Positions 53,404-60,951 of a stretch of 64,000 nucleotides of DNA are shown here, in pieces. The stretch's first letter is position 1. Every line of letters starts with the position of its first letter. Source of the stretch: Alexandriicola marinus (GTDB lineage Bacteria; Pseudomonadota; Alphaproteobacteria; Rhodobacterales; Rhodobacteraceae). The stretch is taken from assembly GCF_004000435.1 (NCBI RefSeq), contig NZ_RBVZ01000008.1, positions 40,630-104,629 on the forward strand, read 5' to 3'. The position numbers were made by a program, and so were the translations under genes. The notes under the pieces were generated by a model. The model ran no database searches. It was not told where the DNA came from and worked only from the letters and a program-made list of their open reading frames with translations.

Positions 53404-53441
53404 TCTCCGAAGTATGATTGCGCTAACAGTCGCAAGGAGGC

Positions 53442-54428
53442 ATGGTCCAATTCACCTTTTCGAGAAGCACGGCCGGTGTGATGCGCGATATCCTGACAGT
53501 GACCCTGAACCCTTCGCTTGACCTTGCCGCCGATGTGGCGAGCGTGGAGCCCAACCAGAAGCTCCGCTGCGAGATGCCCCATACCGATCCGGGCGGCGGC
53601 GGCACCAATGTCAGCCGGGCAATCCGGCTGCTGGGCGGCATGTCGCGGACCTTCGTGGCACTTGGCGGCGCCACGGGTGACCGGGTGGAAGAACTGCTGA
53701 TCGAGGCCGGTCTCGACGTCATCCGGCACGAGGCCCCCGACGAGACGCGGCAATCGCTGGTCGTGACGTCCAAGACCACGGGCGATCAGTATCGCTTCAT
53801 GCTGCCGGGGCCGAAATGGTTCCCGCTCGACAGCACGGCGGCCGAGGCCGCGATCGTCGAGGCCGCCAAGCCCGACAGCCTTGTTGTCCTGTCAGGCAGC
53901 CTGCCGCCGGGAATGCCGCCGCAGGTCATGCCCGATCTTTGCGAACGGCTGGCCGAAAAGGGCGCGCAGGTCGTGGCCGACACCTCCGGTCCTGCCCTGC
54001 ACCTGTTCGCCAGCGGCGAAGGCCCCCGGCCTCATGTCCTGCGGATGAATCATTTCGAAGGCTCCGAGATTGTGGGCCATCCGCTGGGCGATCTGAAGGA
54101 GACGGCCGATCTGGCCTCGGAACTGATCGAACGGGGGGCAGCCGATATCGTCATCGTGGCCCGGGGGCCCGAGGGTTCGGTTCTCGCGACCAAGGATCAG
54201 CGGCTCCATTCCCACGCGGCCGAGGTTCCGGTGCGTTCCAAGGTCGGGGCGGGAGATACCTTCGTCGGCAGTTTTACCCTCTCGCTTGCGCAGGGGCGTC
54301 CTCTGGACGAAGCGTTGAGCCATGCCGTCGCCGCGGCGAGCGCGGCGGTCATGACCGAAGGCACGCTTTTGTGCCGGCCCGAGGACGCAGCCCGGCTGAT
54401 CGCACATTGCCCGGCCCGACCGATCTAG
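53442..54428 (+). CDS. pfkB: Pfk-2-type 6-phosphofructokinase/hexose kinase
   Basis: 328 residues, PfkB superfamily. LNPSLDLAADV and NQKLRCEMPHTDPGGGGTNVSRAI closely follow the E. coli PfkB pattern, and the catalytic KVGAGDTFVGSF is about 268-279. Expected: fructose 6-phosphate to the 1,6-bisphosphate, though tagatose 6-phosphate or fructose 1-phosphate are possible. AAGGAGG lies only two bases from ATG 53442, closer than normal; ATG 53481 has no ribosome site. TGCGCTAACAG at 53419-53429 is shared with the prpE promoter. Stop shares CTAG with the convergent MFS gene. Confidence 0.87.
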   Translation: MVQFTFSRSTAGVMRDILTVTLNPSLDLAADVASVEPNQKLRCEMPHTDPGGGGTNVSRAIRLLGGMSRTFVALGGATGDRVEELLIEAGLDVIRHEAPDETRQSLVVTSKTTGDQYRFMLPGPKWFPLDSTAAEAAIVEAAKPDSLVVLSGSLPPGMPPQVMPDLCERLAEKGAQVVADTSGPALHLFASGEGPRPHVLRMNHFEGSEIVGHPLGDLKETADLASELIERGAADIVIVARGPEGSVLATKDQRLHSHAAEVPVRSKVGAGDTFVGSFTLSLAQGRPLDEALSHAVAAASAAVMTEGTLLCRPEDAARLIAHCPARPI

Positions 54429-55882
54429 CGCGGCCCCCGCTCCGGGCGCGGCAGGCGCCAGACCAAAAAAGCCTCGCAGATGAAACCGGCCACACCGGGA
54501 ATGATCGCCAATTGCATGGCCGTGGAATAGACGGCCACCGGTTCCTCGGCCCCCGGCAGGTTCCGCCCGAGATGCGAGAAGAACACCTCTCCCATCACGG
54601 CGAGCCCGAGGGCGCCACCGACCTGCTGAAAGGCCTGCAGCGCGCCTGACGCGGCACCCGCATCGCCGTCTTCGACATTCGACAGGATCGTCTGGAACAG
54701 CGGCGAAATGGCTGTGCCCAGCCCCAGACCCGAGATGATCAGCGGAAGAAACAGGGCCGCGCGGACAAGGGCCTCGCCGCCCATCGGCAGAACGGTCCGC
54801 AACAGGACCATGCCCCCGGCAAGCAAGAGACAGCCCGCCATGATCCGCTTGCGCGGCCAGCGCAGGCCCATCACTCCCGACGCGACCGAGGCCAGCAGGA
54901 CACCGACCGAGAACGGCAAGGTCGTGAGCCCCGATTCCAGCGGCGTCAGCCCGTTGCCGACCTGAAGCATGAAGGCCAGCACAAGGAAGAACCCCGGAAT
55001 TCCGCCAAAGATCAACATCGTGATGGCAAGGCCGATCACGTAGCTGCGATACCGGAACAGGGCGACCGGCAAAAGCTGCGCGGCGCCGATCCGCGCACGA
55101 TACCGCTGCCAGAGCGCGAAGGCCAACACCACGGGAACGGCCGCCGCGATCAGCGCGAAACACCACCAGGGCCAACCGAACTGGCGCCCCTCGATCAGCG
55201 GAAACAGGATCAGGAGAAGCGCAAGACCGGCAAGCGCGATCCCCACGAAATCGAGCCGGAGCGACCTGTCGCCCGGCACCGACGGCACAAAGCGCAGCGC
55301 GGCAAAGATCGTCAGAAGCCCCACCGGCACATTGACAAGGAAGATCGGCCGCCAGCCCAGCCCCCACAGATCAAGCGAGATCAGCCAGCCGCCCAGAACC
55401 GGCCCGGTCACCGAGGCCAGACCCGCCGACAGGCCGAACAGGGCAAAGGCCAAGCCCCGTTCCCGAGGCGGAAACAGAACGGGCACGAGCGCCAGCGTCT
55501 GCGGCCCGATCATCGCACCCCCGATCCCTTGCAGGACCCGCGCGGCCACCAGCGCGCCGATCGACGGCGCCATCCCGCACAGGAGCGATCCCAGCCCGAA
55601 CACCGCGACACCGGCCACGAACATGCGCCGGCGCCCGACCACGTCGCCCAGCCGCCCCGCAGGAATGAGGCATAGCGCAAAAGCCATGATATAGGCAGCG
55701 ACGACCCATTCGATCTGGCTGTCGGTCGCGTCGAAGGCATCCTGAAGGCTCGGGATCGCGACATTCACGATGGTGATGTCGATCAGGTTCATGAACCCCG
55801 CCAGCAAAAGCGAGGCCATCGCGATCCACCGACCCGGGCTTGGCGCCTCGGGTTCGGCGTGAGAAACAGACGGCGCGGTCAC
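54425..55882 (-). CDS. MFS drug efflux transporter (DHA2, 14-TM type)
   Basis: 485 residues, with about 14 hydrophobic segments. Motif A is GRLGDVVGRRRMF (about 75-87) and motif C GPVLGGWLI (about 158). FMNLIDITIVNVAIPSLQ in the first helix is typical of DHA2 (EmrB/QacA-like) exporters. Proton-driven efflux of drugs or lipids; substrate unknown. Its GTG start overlaps the DUF1801 stop as GTGA, so the two are coupled. Confidence 0.88.
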   Translation of the reverse strand: MTAPSVSHAEPEAPSPGRWIAMASLLLAGFMNLIDITIVNVAIPSLQDAFDATDSQIEWVVAAYIMAFALCLIPAGRLGDVVGRRRMFVAGVAVFGLGSLLCGMAPSIGALVAARVLQGIGGAMIGPQTLALVPVLFPPRERGLAFALFGLSAGLASVTGPVLGGWLISLDLWGLGWRPIFLVNVPVGLLTIFAALRFVPSVPGDRSLRLDFVGIALAGLALLLILFPLIEGRQFGWPWWCFALIAAAVPVVLAFALWQRYRARIGAAQLLPVALFRYRSYVIGLAITMLIFGGIPGFFLVLAFMLQVGNGLTPLESGLTTLPFSVGVLLASVASGVMGLRWPRKRIMAGCLLLAGGMVLLRTVLPMGGEALVRAALFLPLIISGLGLGTAISPLFQTILSNVEDGDAGAASGALQAFQQVGGALGLAVMGEVFFSHLGRNLPGAEEPVAVYSTAMQLAIIPGVAGFICEAFLVWRLPRPERGPR

Positions 55883-56307
55883 GAAGGTCGGACCGGCCAG
55901 CGTTTGCCGAGATCGTCAAGGCCCGCGCGGATCAGTTCGCTCAGGACGCTCGTGTCGATATCGGCCAGCTTGTTGATATATAGGCAGGACTTGCCCTTCT
56001 TATGCTTGCCGATCCTGTCGAGCATGTCCTGAAAATCGGCATATCCCGGCATGATATAGACCGACAGGTTGGCCTTGCGGGGGCTGAAACCGGTTGCAAG
56101 GAATTCCCCCTCCCGACCCGTCTCGTATCTATAGTGATAGCGTCCGTAGCCGACGATCGACGGCCCCCACATCCGCGGCTCGAACCCCGTCGCCTCGCGA
56201 AAGACGCGGTCGAGTTCCATGGCATCCAGACGTTTTCTCTCGGGTTCGACCATTGCGAGGAACTCTGCAACGCTTTGTGTCGTCTCGACCGTCTTGTTTC
56301 CCGCCAT
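55879..56307 (-). CDS. DUF1801-family protein
   Basis: 142 residues: VAEFLAMVEPERKRLDAMELD, MWGPSIVGYGRYHYRY and FSPRKANLSVYIMPGY are the DUF1801/YdhG blocks. Cytosolic small protein of unknown function. Translationally coupled with the MFS exporter that follows. Confidence 0.85.
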   Translation of the reverse strand: MAGNKTVETTQSVAEFLAMVEPERKRLDAMELDRVFREATGFEPRMWGPSIVGYGRYHYRYETGREGEFLATGFSPRKANLSVYIMPGYADFQDMLDRIGKHKKGKSCLYINKLADIDTSVLSELIRAGLDDLGKRWPVRPS

Positions 56308-56349
56308 GGGCTACCTCGTTTCGCTACGCAACAAGCCTAGCAAGGTTTG

Positions 56350-56377
56350 CCCGGGCCGCAAACCGTCACGGCCCGGG
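56350..56377 (-). terminator. Hairpin downstream of wrbA
   Basis: CCCGGGCCG (56350-56358) and CGGCCCGGG (56369-56377) form a 9-bp stem with a 10-base loop, 17 bases past the wrbA stop. No clear T-run on the minus strand (CAAACCTTGC follows). Confidence 0.6.
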
Positions 56378-56393
56378 TTTCGCATGTTGACGA

Positions 56394-56987
56394 TCAGCCG
56401 GCGATCCGGCCGGTGATGTCAACCAGCCGTCTTGCCTGGAAGGCCACGGATTTCCGACCGGTCTCGTCGAAGGCGCCGGCCGTGGTCGAATAGCCGTAAG
56501 GGTTTCCGCCGTCTTCGAATTTCACCCCGTCCGCATAGCCGGGTGCGACAAGGATCGCGCCCCAATGCATGGCCGAGGTGTAGATGTTCATCAGCGTGGC
56601 CTCGACCCCGCCGTTGGGATTCTGCGCCGATGTCGTGGCGGTGATCGTCTTGCCGGCAAGCGCCCCTTTGGCCCAAAGCGGCCCCAGCGTGTCGACAAAG
56701 GCGCGATACTGGCTGGCGGCCCCACCGAAACGCGTGGGCACCGAGACGAAATATCCATCGGCCCATTCCATGTCATCGAGCGTGACCTCGGGGATCGAGG
56801 AGGCTTTTTCGACCTGTGCCTTCCACGCGTCCTGACCGGCCACGATGTCATCTGGGGCGGTTTCGGGAACGCGCAGCAGACGGACCTCTGCGCCGGCCTC
56901 TTTCGCGGCCTCGGCGGCGGCTTCGGCCACCTGATGGTTCGTGCCGTAGGTGGAATAGAAGATGACGGCGATCTTGGGCGTGCTCAT
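56394..56987 (-). CDS. wrbA: NAD(P)H:quinone oxidoreductase WrbA
   Basis: 197 residues, flavodoxin-like FMN protein. The phosphate loop [13 protein letters not shown] (about 12-24), the [21 protein letters not shown] segment and the [12 protein letters not shown] block are WrbA signatures. Two-electron reduction of quinones, protecting from redox stress. Alone between DUF1801 and nadE on the same strand, with a 9-bp hairpin after it. Confidence 0.93.
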   Translation of the reverse strand: MSTPKIAVIFYSTYGTNHQVAEAAAEAAKEAGAEVRLLRVPETAPDDIVAGQDAWKAQVEKASSIPEVTLDDMEWADGYFVSVPTRFGGAASQYRAFVDTLGPLWAKGALAGKTITATTSAQNPNGGVEATLMNIYTSAMHWGAILVAPGYADGVKFEDGGNPYGYSTTAGAFDETGRKSVAFQARRLVDITGRIAG

Positions 56988-57038
56988 GAGAACTCCTGTT
57001 CATTGCTCTGCTGAACAGGCAGATAATCCTTTCTCGTG

Positions 57039-57076
57039 ACGCACGAATTGGGAAGTCTCGATCAGACTCCGTGCGT
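57039..57076. terminator. Dyad between nadE and wrbA
   Basis: ACGCACG (57039-57045) and CGTGCGT (57070-57076) pair, with an inner AGTCT/AGACT pairing around CGATC. Lies 14 bases past the nadE stop and before wrbA; it could end the nadE transcript or be an operator for wrbA. Confidence 0.45.
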
Positions 57077-57090
57077 AAAAGCGCAGAAGT

Positions 57091-58758
57091 TTATTCCGGC
57101 CCGGACCGGTCGCGCCACCGGTTCACGATCGGATATCGCCGGTCGAGCCAGAACGCACCGGTTGTCAGCCGGGTGCCGGGTGCGGACTGAAACCGCTTGT
57201 ATTCGCTGATGAAAATCAGCTTCTCGACCCGTCGCACCGTATCGACATCAAACCCGGCGGCCACGCAATCTGCGACCGAAGCACGCCCTTCGACCAGCAT
57301 CTCGAGGATACCATCGAGCACGTCATAGGGCGGAAGGCTGTCGCTGTCCTTCTGATCGGGGCGCAGCTCGGCCGAGGGGGGCTTGTCGATGATGGATTGG
57401 GGGATGACCTCGCCGGCGGGCGCCTTCATCCACGGACGATGGTTGGCGTTGCGCCAACGGCAGGCATCAAACACCCGCGTCTTGTAGAGATCCTTGATCG
57501 GATTATAGCCGCCCGCCATATCGCCATAGATCGTGGCATAGCCAACGGCGACCTCCGACTTGTTGCCCGTGGTCAGAAGCATTTCGCCGAACTTGTTCGA
57601 CTGCGCCATCAGCAAGAGCCCACGCAGGCGGGACTGGATGTTCTCTTCGGTCAGACCTTCTTCCAGCCCTTCGAACAGCGGCGCCAGCGCCTCCGTCACC
57701 GCGCGGCGCGGCCCGGCGATCGAGACCTCGTCCAGCCGGCAGCCCAGCGCCCGCGCGACGCCCGCGGCATCATCGAGCGAGGCCTGACTGGTGTATTCCG
57801 AGGGCAGCATCACGCAGCGCACGTTTTCAGGGCCGAGCGCATCAGCGGCGATCGTGGCCACGATGGCGGAATCGATCCCGCCCGACAGGCCCAGCAGCAC
57901 CTTGGAGAAGCCCGTCTTGCGCATGTAATCCGACAGCGTCATCACCATCGCGCGATAATCAAGCTCCACATCCGATGGATGAGAGACCTTTTCACCCGGC
58001 TCTGCTCGCCAGCCGTCCTCGGTCTGCACGAAATCCACATGCACGATCGCCTCTTCGAAACGCGGCATCTGAAGCGCGAGTTCCCCGCCCGGGTTCAACA
58101 CGAAGCTGCCGCCGTCAAAGGCCTGATCGTCCTGCCCGCCCACGAGGTTGAGATAGACAAGCGGCAATCCCGTCTCGATCACGCGCGGCACCATCGAGGC
58201 CATGCGCACGTCGAACTTGCCCCGGCGATAGGGTGAGCCGTTCGGCACCAGCAGCACCTCGGTCCCGGATTCGGCCATCGCCTCGCAGACATCCTCGTAC
58301 CAGGCATCCTCGCAGATCGGCGTGCCGATCCGCAGCGGGCCGGCGTCGAATGGGCCTTGCAGGGGGCCGGGTTCAAACAGGCGCTTTTCGTCGAAGACGT
58401 TGTAATTGGGCAGAAAATGCTTGAGCGTCCGGGAAATGACCCGCCCGCCGCGGCAGATGTGATAGGCGTTATGGAGCTTCCCGCCCTCGACCCATGGAGC
58501 GCCGATCGCCAGCATCGGCCCGTCGGCACAGGCCACAGCCAGCGCCTCGACCTCTTCGATGGCCTGACTGTGAAAGGCGGGCCGCATGATCAGGTCCTGC
58601 GGCTGGTAGCCGGTGATGAACAGCTCGGGCAAGGCCACGAGATCGGCACCGGCGGCCTTTCCGGCCTCCCATGCGGCACGGGTCTTGGCGGCATTGCCCG
58701 ACAGGTCACCGAGCGTGGGATCGAGTTGCGCGAGCGTGATACGGAAACGGTTTGTCAT
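57091..58758 (-). CDS. nadE: Glutamine-dependent NAD+ synthase
   Basis: 555 residues, two domains. Residues about 1-270 are a nitrilase-type glutaminase (ALPELFITGYQPQDL with Glu, PLRIGTPICEDAWYED with the catalytic Cys near 148). Residues about 280-555 are the synthetase with PP-loop LGLSGGIDSAIVA (about 292-304). It converts deamido-NAD+ to NAD+ using ammonia from glutamine. Shares the NAD theme with nadK at 42.8 kb. ATG 58758. Confidence 0.95.
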   Translation of the reverse strand: MTNRFRITLAQLDPTLGDLSGNAAKTRAAWEAGKAAGADLVALPELFITGYQPQDLIMRPAFHSQAIEEVEALAVACADGPMLAIGAPWVEGGKLHNAYHICRGGRVISRTLKHFLPNYNVFDEKRLFEPGPLQGPFDAGPLRIGTPICEDAWYEDVCEAMAESGTEVLLVPNGSPYRRGKFDVRMASMVPRVIETGLPLVYLNLVGGQDDQAFDGGSFVLNPGGELALQMPRFEEAIVHVDFVQTEDGWRAEPGEKVSHPSDVELDYRAMVMTLSDYMRKTGFSKVLLGLSGGIDSAIVATIAADALGPENVRCVMLPSEYTSQASLDDAAGVARALGCRLDEVSIAGPRRAVTEALAPLFEGLEEGLTEENIQSRLRGLLLMAQSNKFGEMLLTTGNKSEVAVGYATIYGDMAGGYNPIKDLYKTRVFDACRWRNANHRPWMKAPAGEVIPQSIIDKPPSAELRPDQKDSDSLPPYDVLDGILEMLVEGRASVADCVAAGFDVDTVRRVEKLIFISEYKRFQSAPGTRLTTGAFWLDRRYPIVNRWRDRSGPE

Positions 58759-58946
58759 CTCGAAGTCCCGATTAGCCGACGCCCTTCACGCGCCCAAGTC
58801 CCGGATCTAGCAGAACGGGCGGCGAGGGAAAGCCGCGAGTGATCATCGCAAGAGCGTGCCGTGCCGCGCCCTGCCCATTGTCAGCACTGCCCCGCGCCGC
58901 TAGGTTTCCACGAAACCCGAAAGACACGACAGAGGCGACGAGTCAC

Positions 58947-60398
58947 ATGCTCACAGGTCGATACCTTAATGGACGTTGCGTGACCCGGATCAGCCGGCTG
59001 GCCCTTGTTGCGGCCCTTGGTCTTGGCCTTGGCGCGGGGCAGGTCATCGCCCAGACCACGGCGACCAAGCAATACGAGGATGGCGGTGTCTATGAAGGGA
59101 GCTTCCTGAACGGGCGCCAGCACGGACAGGGCACCTATCGGCTCCCCAACGGATACGAATATTCCGGCGAATGGTTCGAGGGCGAGATCCGGGGACAGGG
59201 CACCGCGCGCTACCCCGACGGTTCGGTCTACGAAGGCAACTTCGCCCTCGGCAAGCCCGAGGGCTTTGGCCGGATCACTTTTGCTGATGGCGGCACCTAC
59301 GAGGGCGAATGGGTCGACGGCAAGATCACCGGCGAAGGCGTCGCGGTCTATGCCAATGGGGTGCGCTACGAGGGCGATTTCCGCAACGCGATGCACCATG
59401 GCATCGGCACCATGACGAGCCCGGATGGCTATGAATATACCGGCCCCTGGATCAATGGCGTCAAGGAAGGTCAGGGACGGATCACCTTTGCCGATGGTTC
59501 GGTCTACGAAGGAACGCTCGTGAATGGCCAGCGCGAGGGTATGGGCACGCTGACCATGCCCAGCGGCCTGATCTATGTGGGCCAGTGGCAGGACGATCAG
59601 ATTCAGGGCACCGGGACCCTGACCCAGCCCAACGGCGATATCTACGAAGGCCAGCTGGTCGCCGGGCGCCGTCAGGGCGAAGGCCGGATCACCTACGCCA
59701 ATGGCGATACCTATCAGGGCGGTTTCGTCGACGACCGCCGCCACGGGCAAGGCACCTTTACCGGGATGGACGGATATCGTTACGCCGGGTCCTGGGTCGC
59801 CGGTCAGATCGAGGGCGAGGGCGAGGTGACCTACCCCGACGGATCGGTCTACGTGGGGCAATTCCGCGGCGACCTTGCCGATGGTCAGGGCAAGATCACC
59901 TATCCGGATGGCTCGACCTACGAAGGCGAATGGAGCGCCGGTGTCATCGAAGGCACGGGCATCGCGACCTATGCCAACGGGCTTGTCTACGAAGGCGAAT
60001 TCCTCAACGCCCGCAATCACGGGCAAGGCAAGATGACCTACGCCGACGGCTATGTATACGAGGGCGCGTGGGAGAACGGTCAGCGGCACGGCTTCGGCAT
60101 CGCCACCTATGCCGACGGCACCGTCTATGAGGGCCAGTTCCTTGATGGGCAACGGCACGGATCGGGCAAGATCGCGATGCCGGATGGCTTTACCTACGAA
60201 GGCCAGTGGGAAAACGGCGAGATCAGCGGAATGGGTGTCGCCACCTATTCCAACGGGGACATCTACGAAGGCCAATTCCGCAACGGCCGGCGTCAGGGCG
60301 AAGGCACGATGCGCTATTCGACGGGCGAAACGGCGACCGGCGAATGGGCCGACGGCGCCCTGACCGAAGGCACGACAACGGCGGCCGACGACGAATAG
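58947..60398 (+). CDS. Secreted MORN-repeat protein
   Basis: 483 residues. N-terminal signal (hydrophobic about 16-33, ending VIAQTT) then from residue 43 eighteen consecutive MORN repeats of exactly 23 residues (Y-x-D/N-G-x-x-Y-x-G-x-W/F...G-x-G), a degenerate nineteenth, and ADDE. A continuous beta-strand ribbon of about 18 units is expected, in the periplasm or outside. MORN repeats bind membranes or proteins; no catalytic domain is present. Start ATG 58947 (MLTGRYL) precedes the signal; an upstream open frame is not coding. Convergent with the sox operon. Confidence 0.87.
   Translation: MLTGRYLNGRCVTRISRLALVAALGLGLGAGQVIAQTTATKQYEDGGVYEGSFLNGRQHGQGTYRLPNGYEYSGEWFEGEIRGQGTARYPDGSVYEGNFALGKPEGFGRITFADGGTYEGEWVDGKITGEGVAVYANGVRYEGDFRNAMHHGIGTMTSPDGYEYTGPWINGVKEGQGRITFADGSVYEGTLVNGQREGMGTLTMPSGLIYVGQWQDDQIQGTGTLTQPNGDIYEGQLVAGRRQGEGRITYANGDTYQGGFVDDRRHGQGTFTGMDGYRYAGSWVAGQIEGEGEVTYPDGSVYVGQFRGDLADGQGKITYPDGSTYEGEWSAGVIEGTGIATYANGLVYEGEFLNARNHGQGKMTYADGYVYEGAWENGQRHGFGIATYADGTVYEGQFLDGQRHGSGKIAMPDGFTYEGQWENGEISGMGVATYSNGDIYEGQFRNGRRQGEGTMRYSTGETATGEWADGALTEGTTTAADDE
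59073..60383 (+). repeat. Tandem 69-bp MORN-coding repeats
   Basis: Nineteen 23-codon units in unbroken register (residues 43-479); the last is degenerate (YSTGETATGEW). Units differ in sequence, so the array is old rather than a recent DNA expansion, although many units share the string GGCTATGxATAT or GACGGxTCGGTCTACGAAGG. Confidence 0.85.
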
Positions 60399-60408
60399 GC
60401 ACCGGCCC

Positions 60409-60951
60409 TCAGGGCCGGGCCGACCAGACCCCGATCGCGCGGGTCAGATCATGCAACAACGTCTCACCCATCGAGCGCATCACAGCGATTTCGATCGTGT
60501 CTTCGGCGGTGCGCGTGACTGATCCGGTCATATGGCCGATCAACGTGCGCCGCGTCGCACCCACCGGAAAAACCGGAAGCCTCAGATCAACCGGAACCAG
60601 CCGGGCCAGAACCTCGTCGATCGCGGGGCCTGACAGCGCGACCATGGCGAATGCCCCGGTCTGATCGACCAGCGCTGCCCTGGCCTCAAGGCCCTCGGGT
60701 GGTCGCACCCCCATCAGAAGCGCCATCGACCGGCCGGCCCAGACGATCCGCGCCGCGCCGTCGGCCTGCGTCTGCCCCGGTTCGGGCCAGCCCAGCCCCA
60801 ACACGCTCAGCGCCGCGCCGGCGGCGGCCTCCTGCCCGCGGTAGGGCGCGACCGAGGTGACAGGGTCGGGCGCGACCTCGGTGATCGTGATCCCGGCGAT
60901 CTCGACCGGAAGCTGCCGCGCAAACGGCGATTTCGCGATGAGCCTAACCAC
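60409..60951 (-). CDS. soxG: Sarcosine oxidase gamma subunit
   Basis: 180 residues. The start is a GTG at 60951, eight bases inside the soxA 3' end (soxA TAG at 60944-60946). The sequence LGLGWPEPGQTQ, IVWAGRSMALLMG and SGPAIDEVLARLVPVDLR is SoxG-like. Small structural subunit of the heterotetrameric enzyme. No gene for a serine or THF enzyme follows; the convergent MORN gene ends 11 bases away. Confidence 0.87.
   Translation of the reverse strand: MVRLIAKSPFARQLPVEIAGITITEVAPDPVTSVAPYRGQEAAAGAALSVLGLGWPEPGQTQADGAARIVWAGRSMALLMGVRPPEGLEARAALVDQTGAFAMVALSGPAIDEVLARLVPVDLRLPVFPVGATRRTLIGHMTGSVTRTAEDTIEIAVMRSMGETLLHDLTRAIGVWSARP

Noticed and set aside
58881..60275. Open frame of 464 codons antisense to the MORN gene
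   Set aside because: The repeating pattern is just the reverse complement of the MORN repeats.
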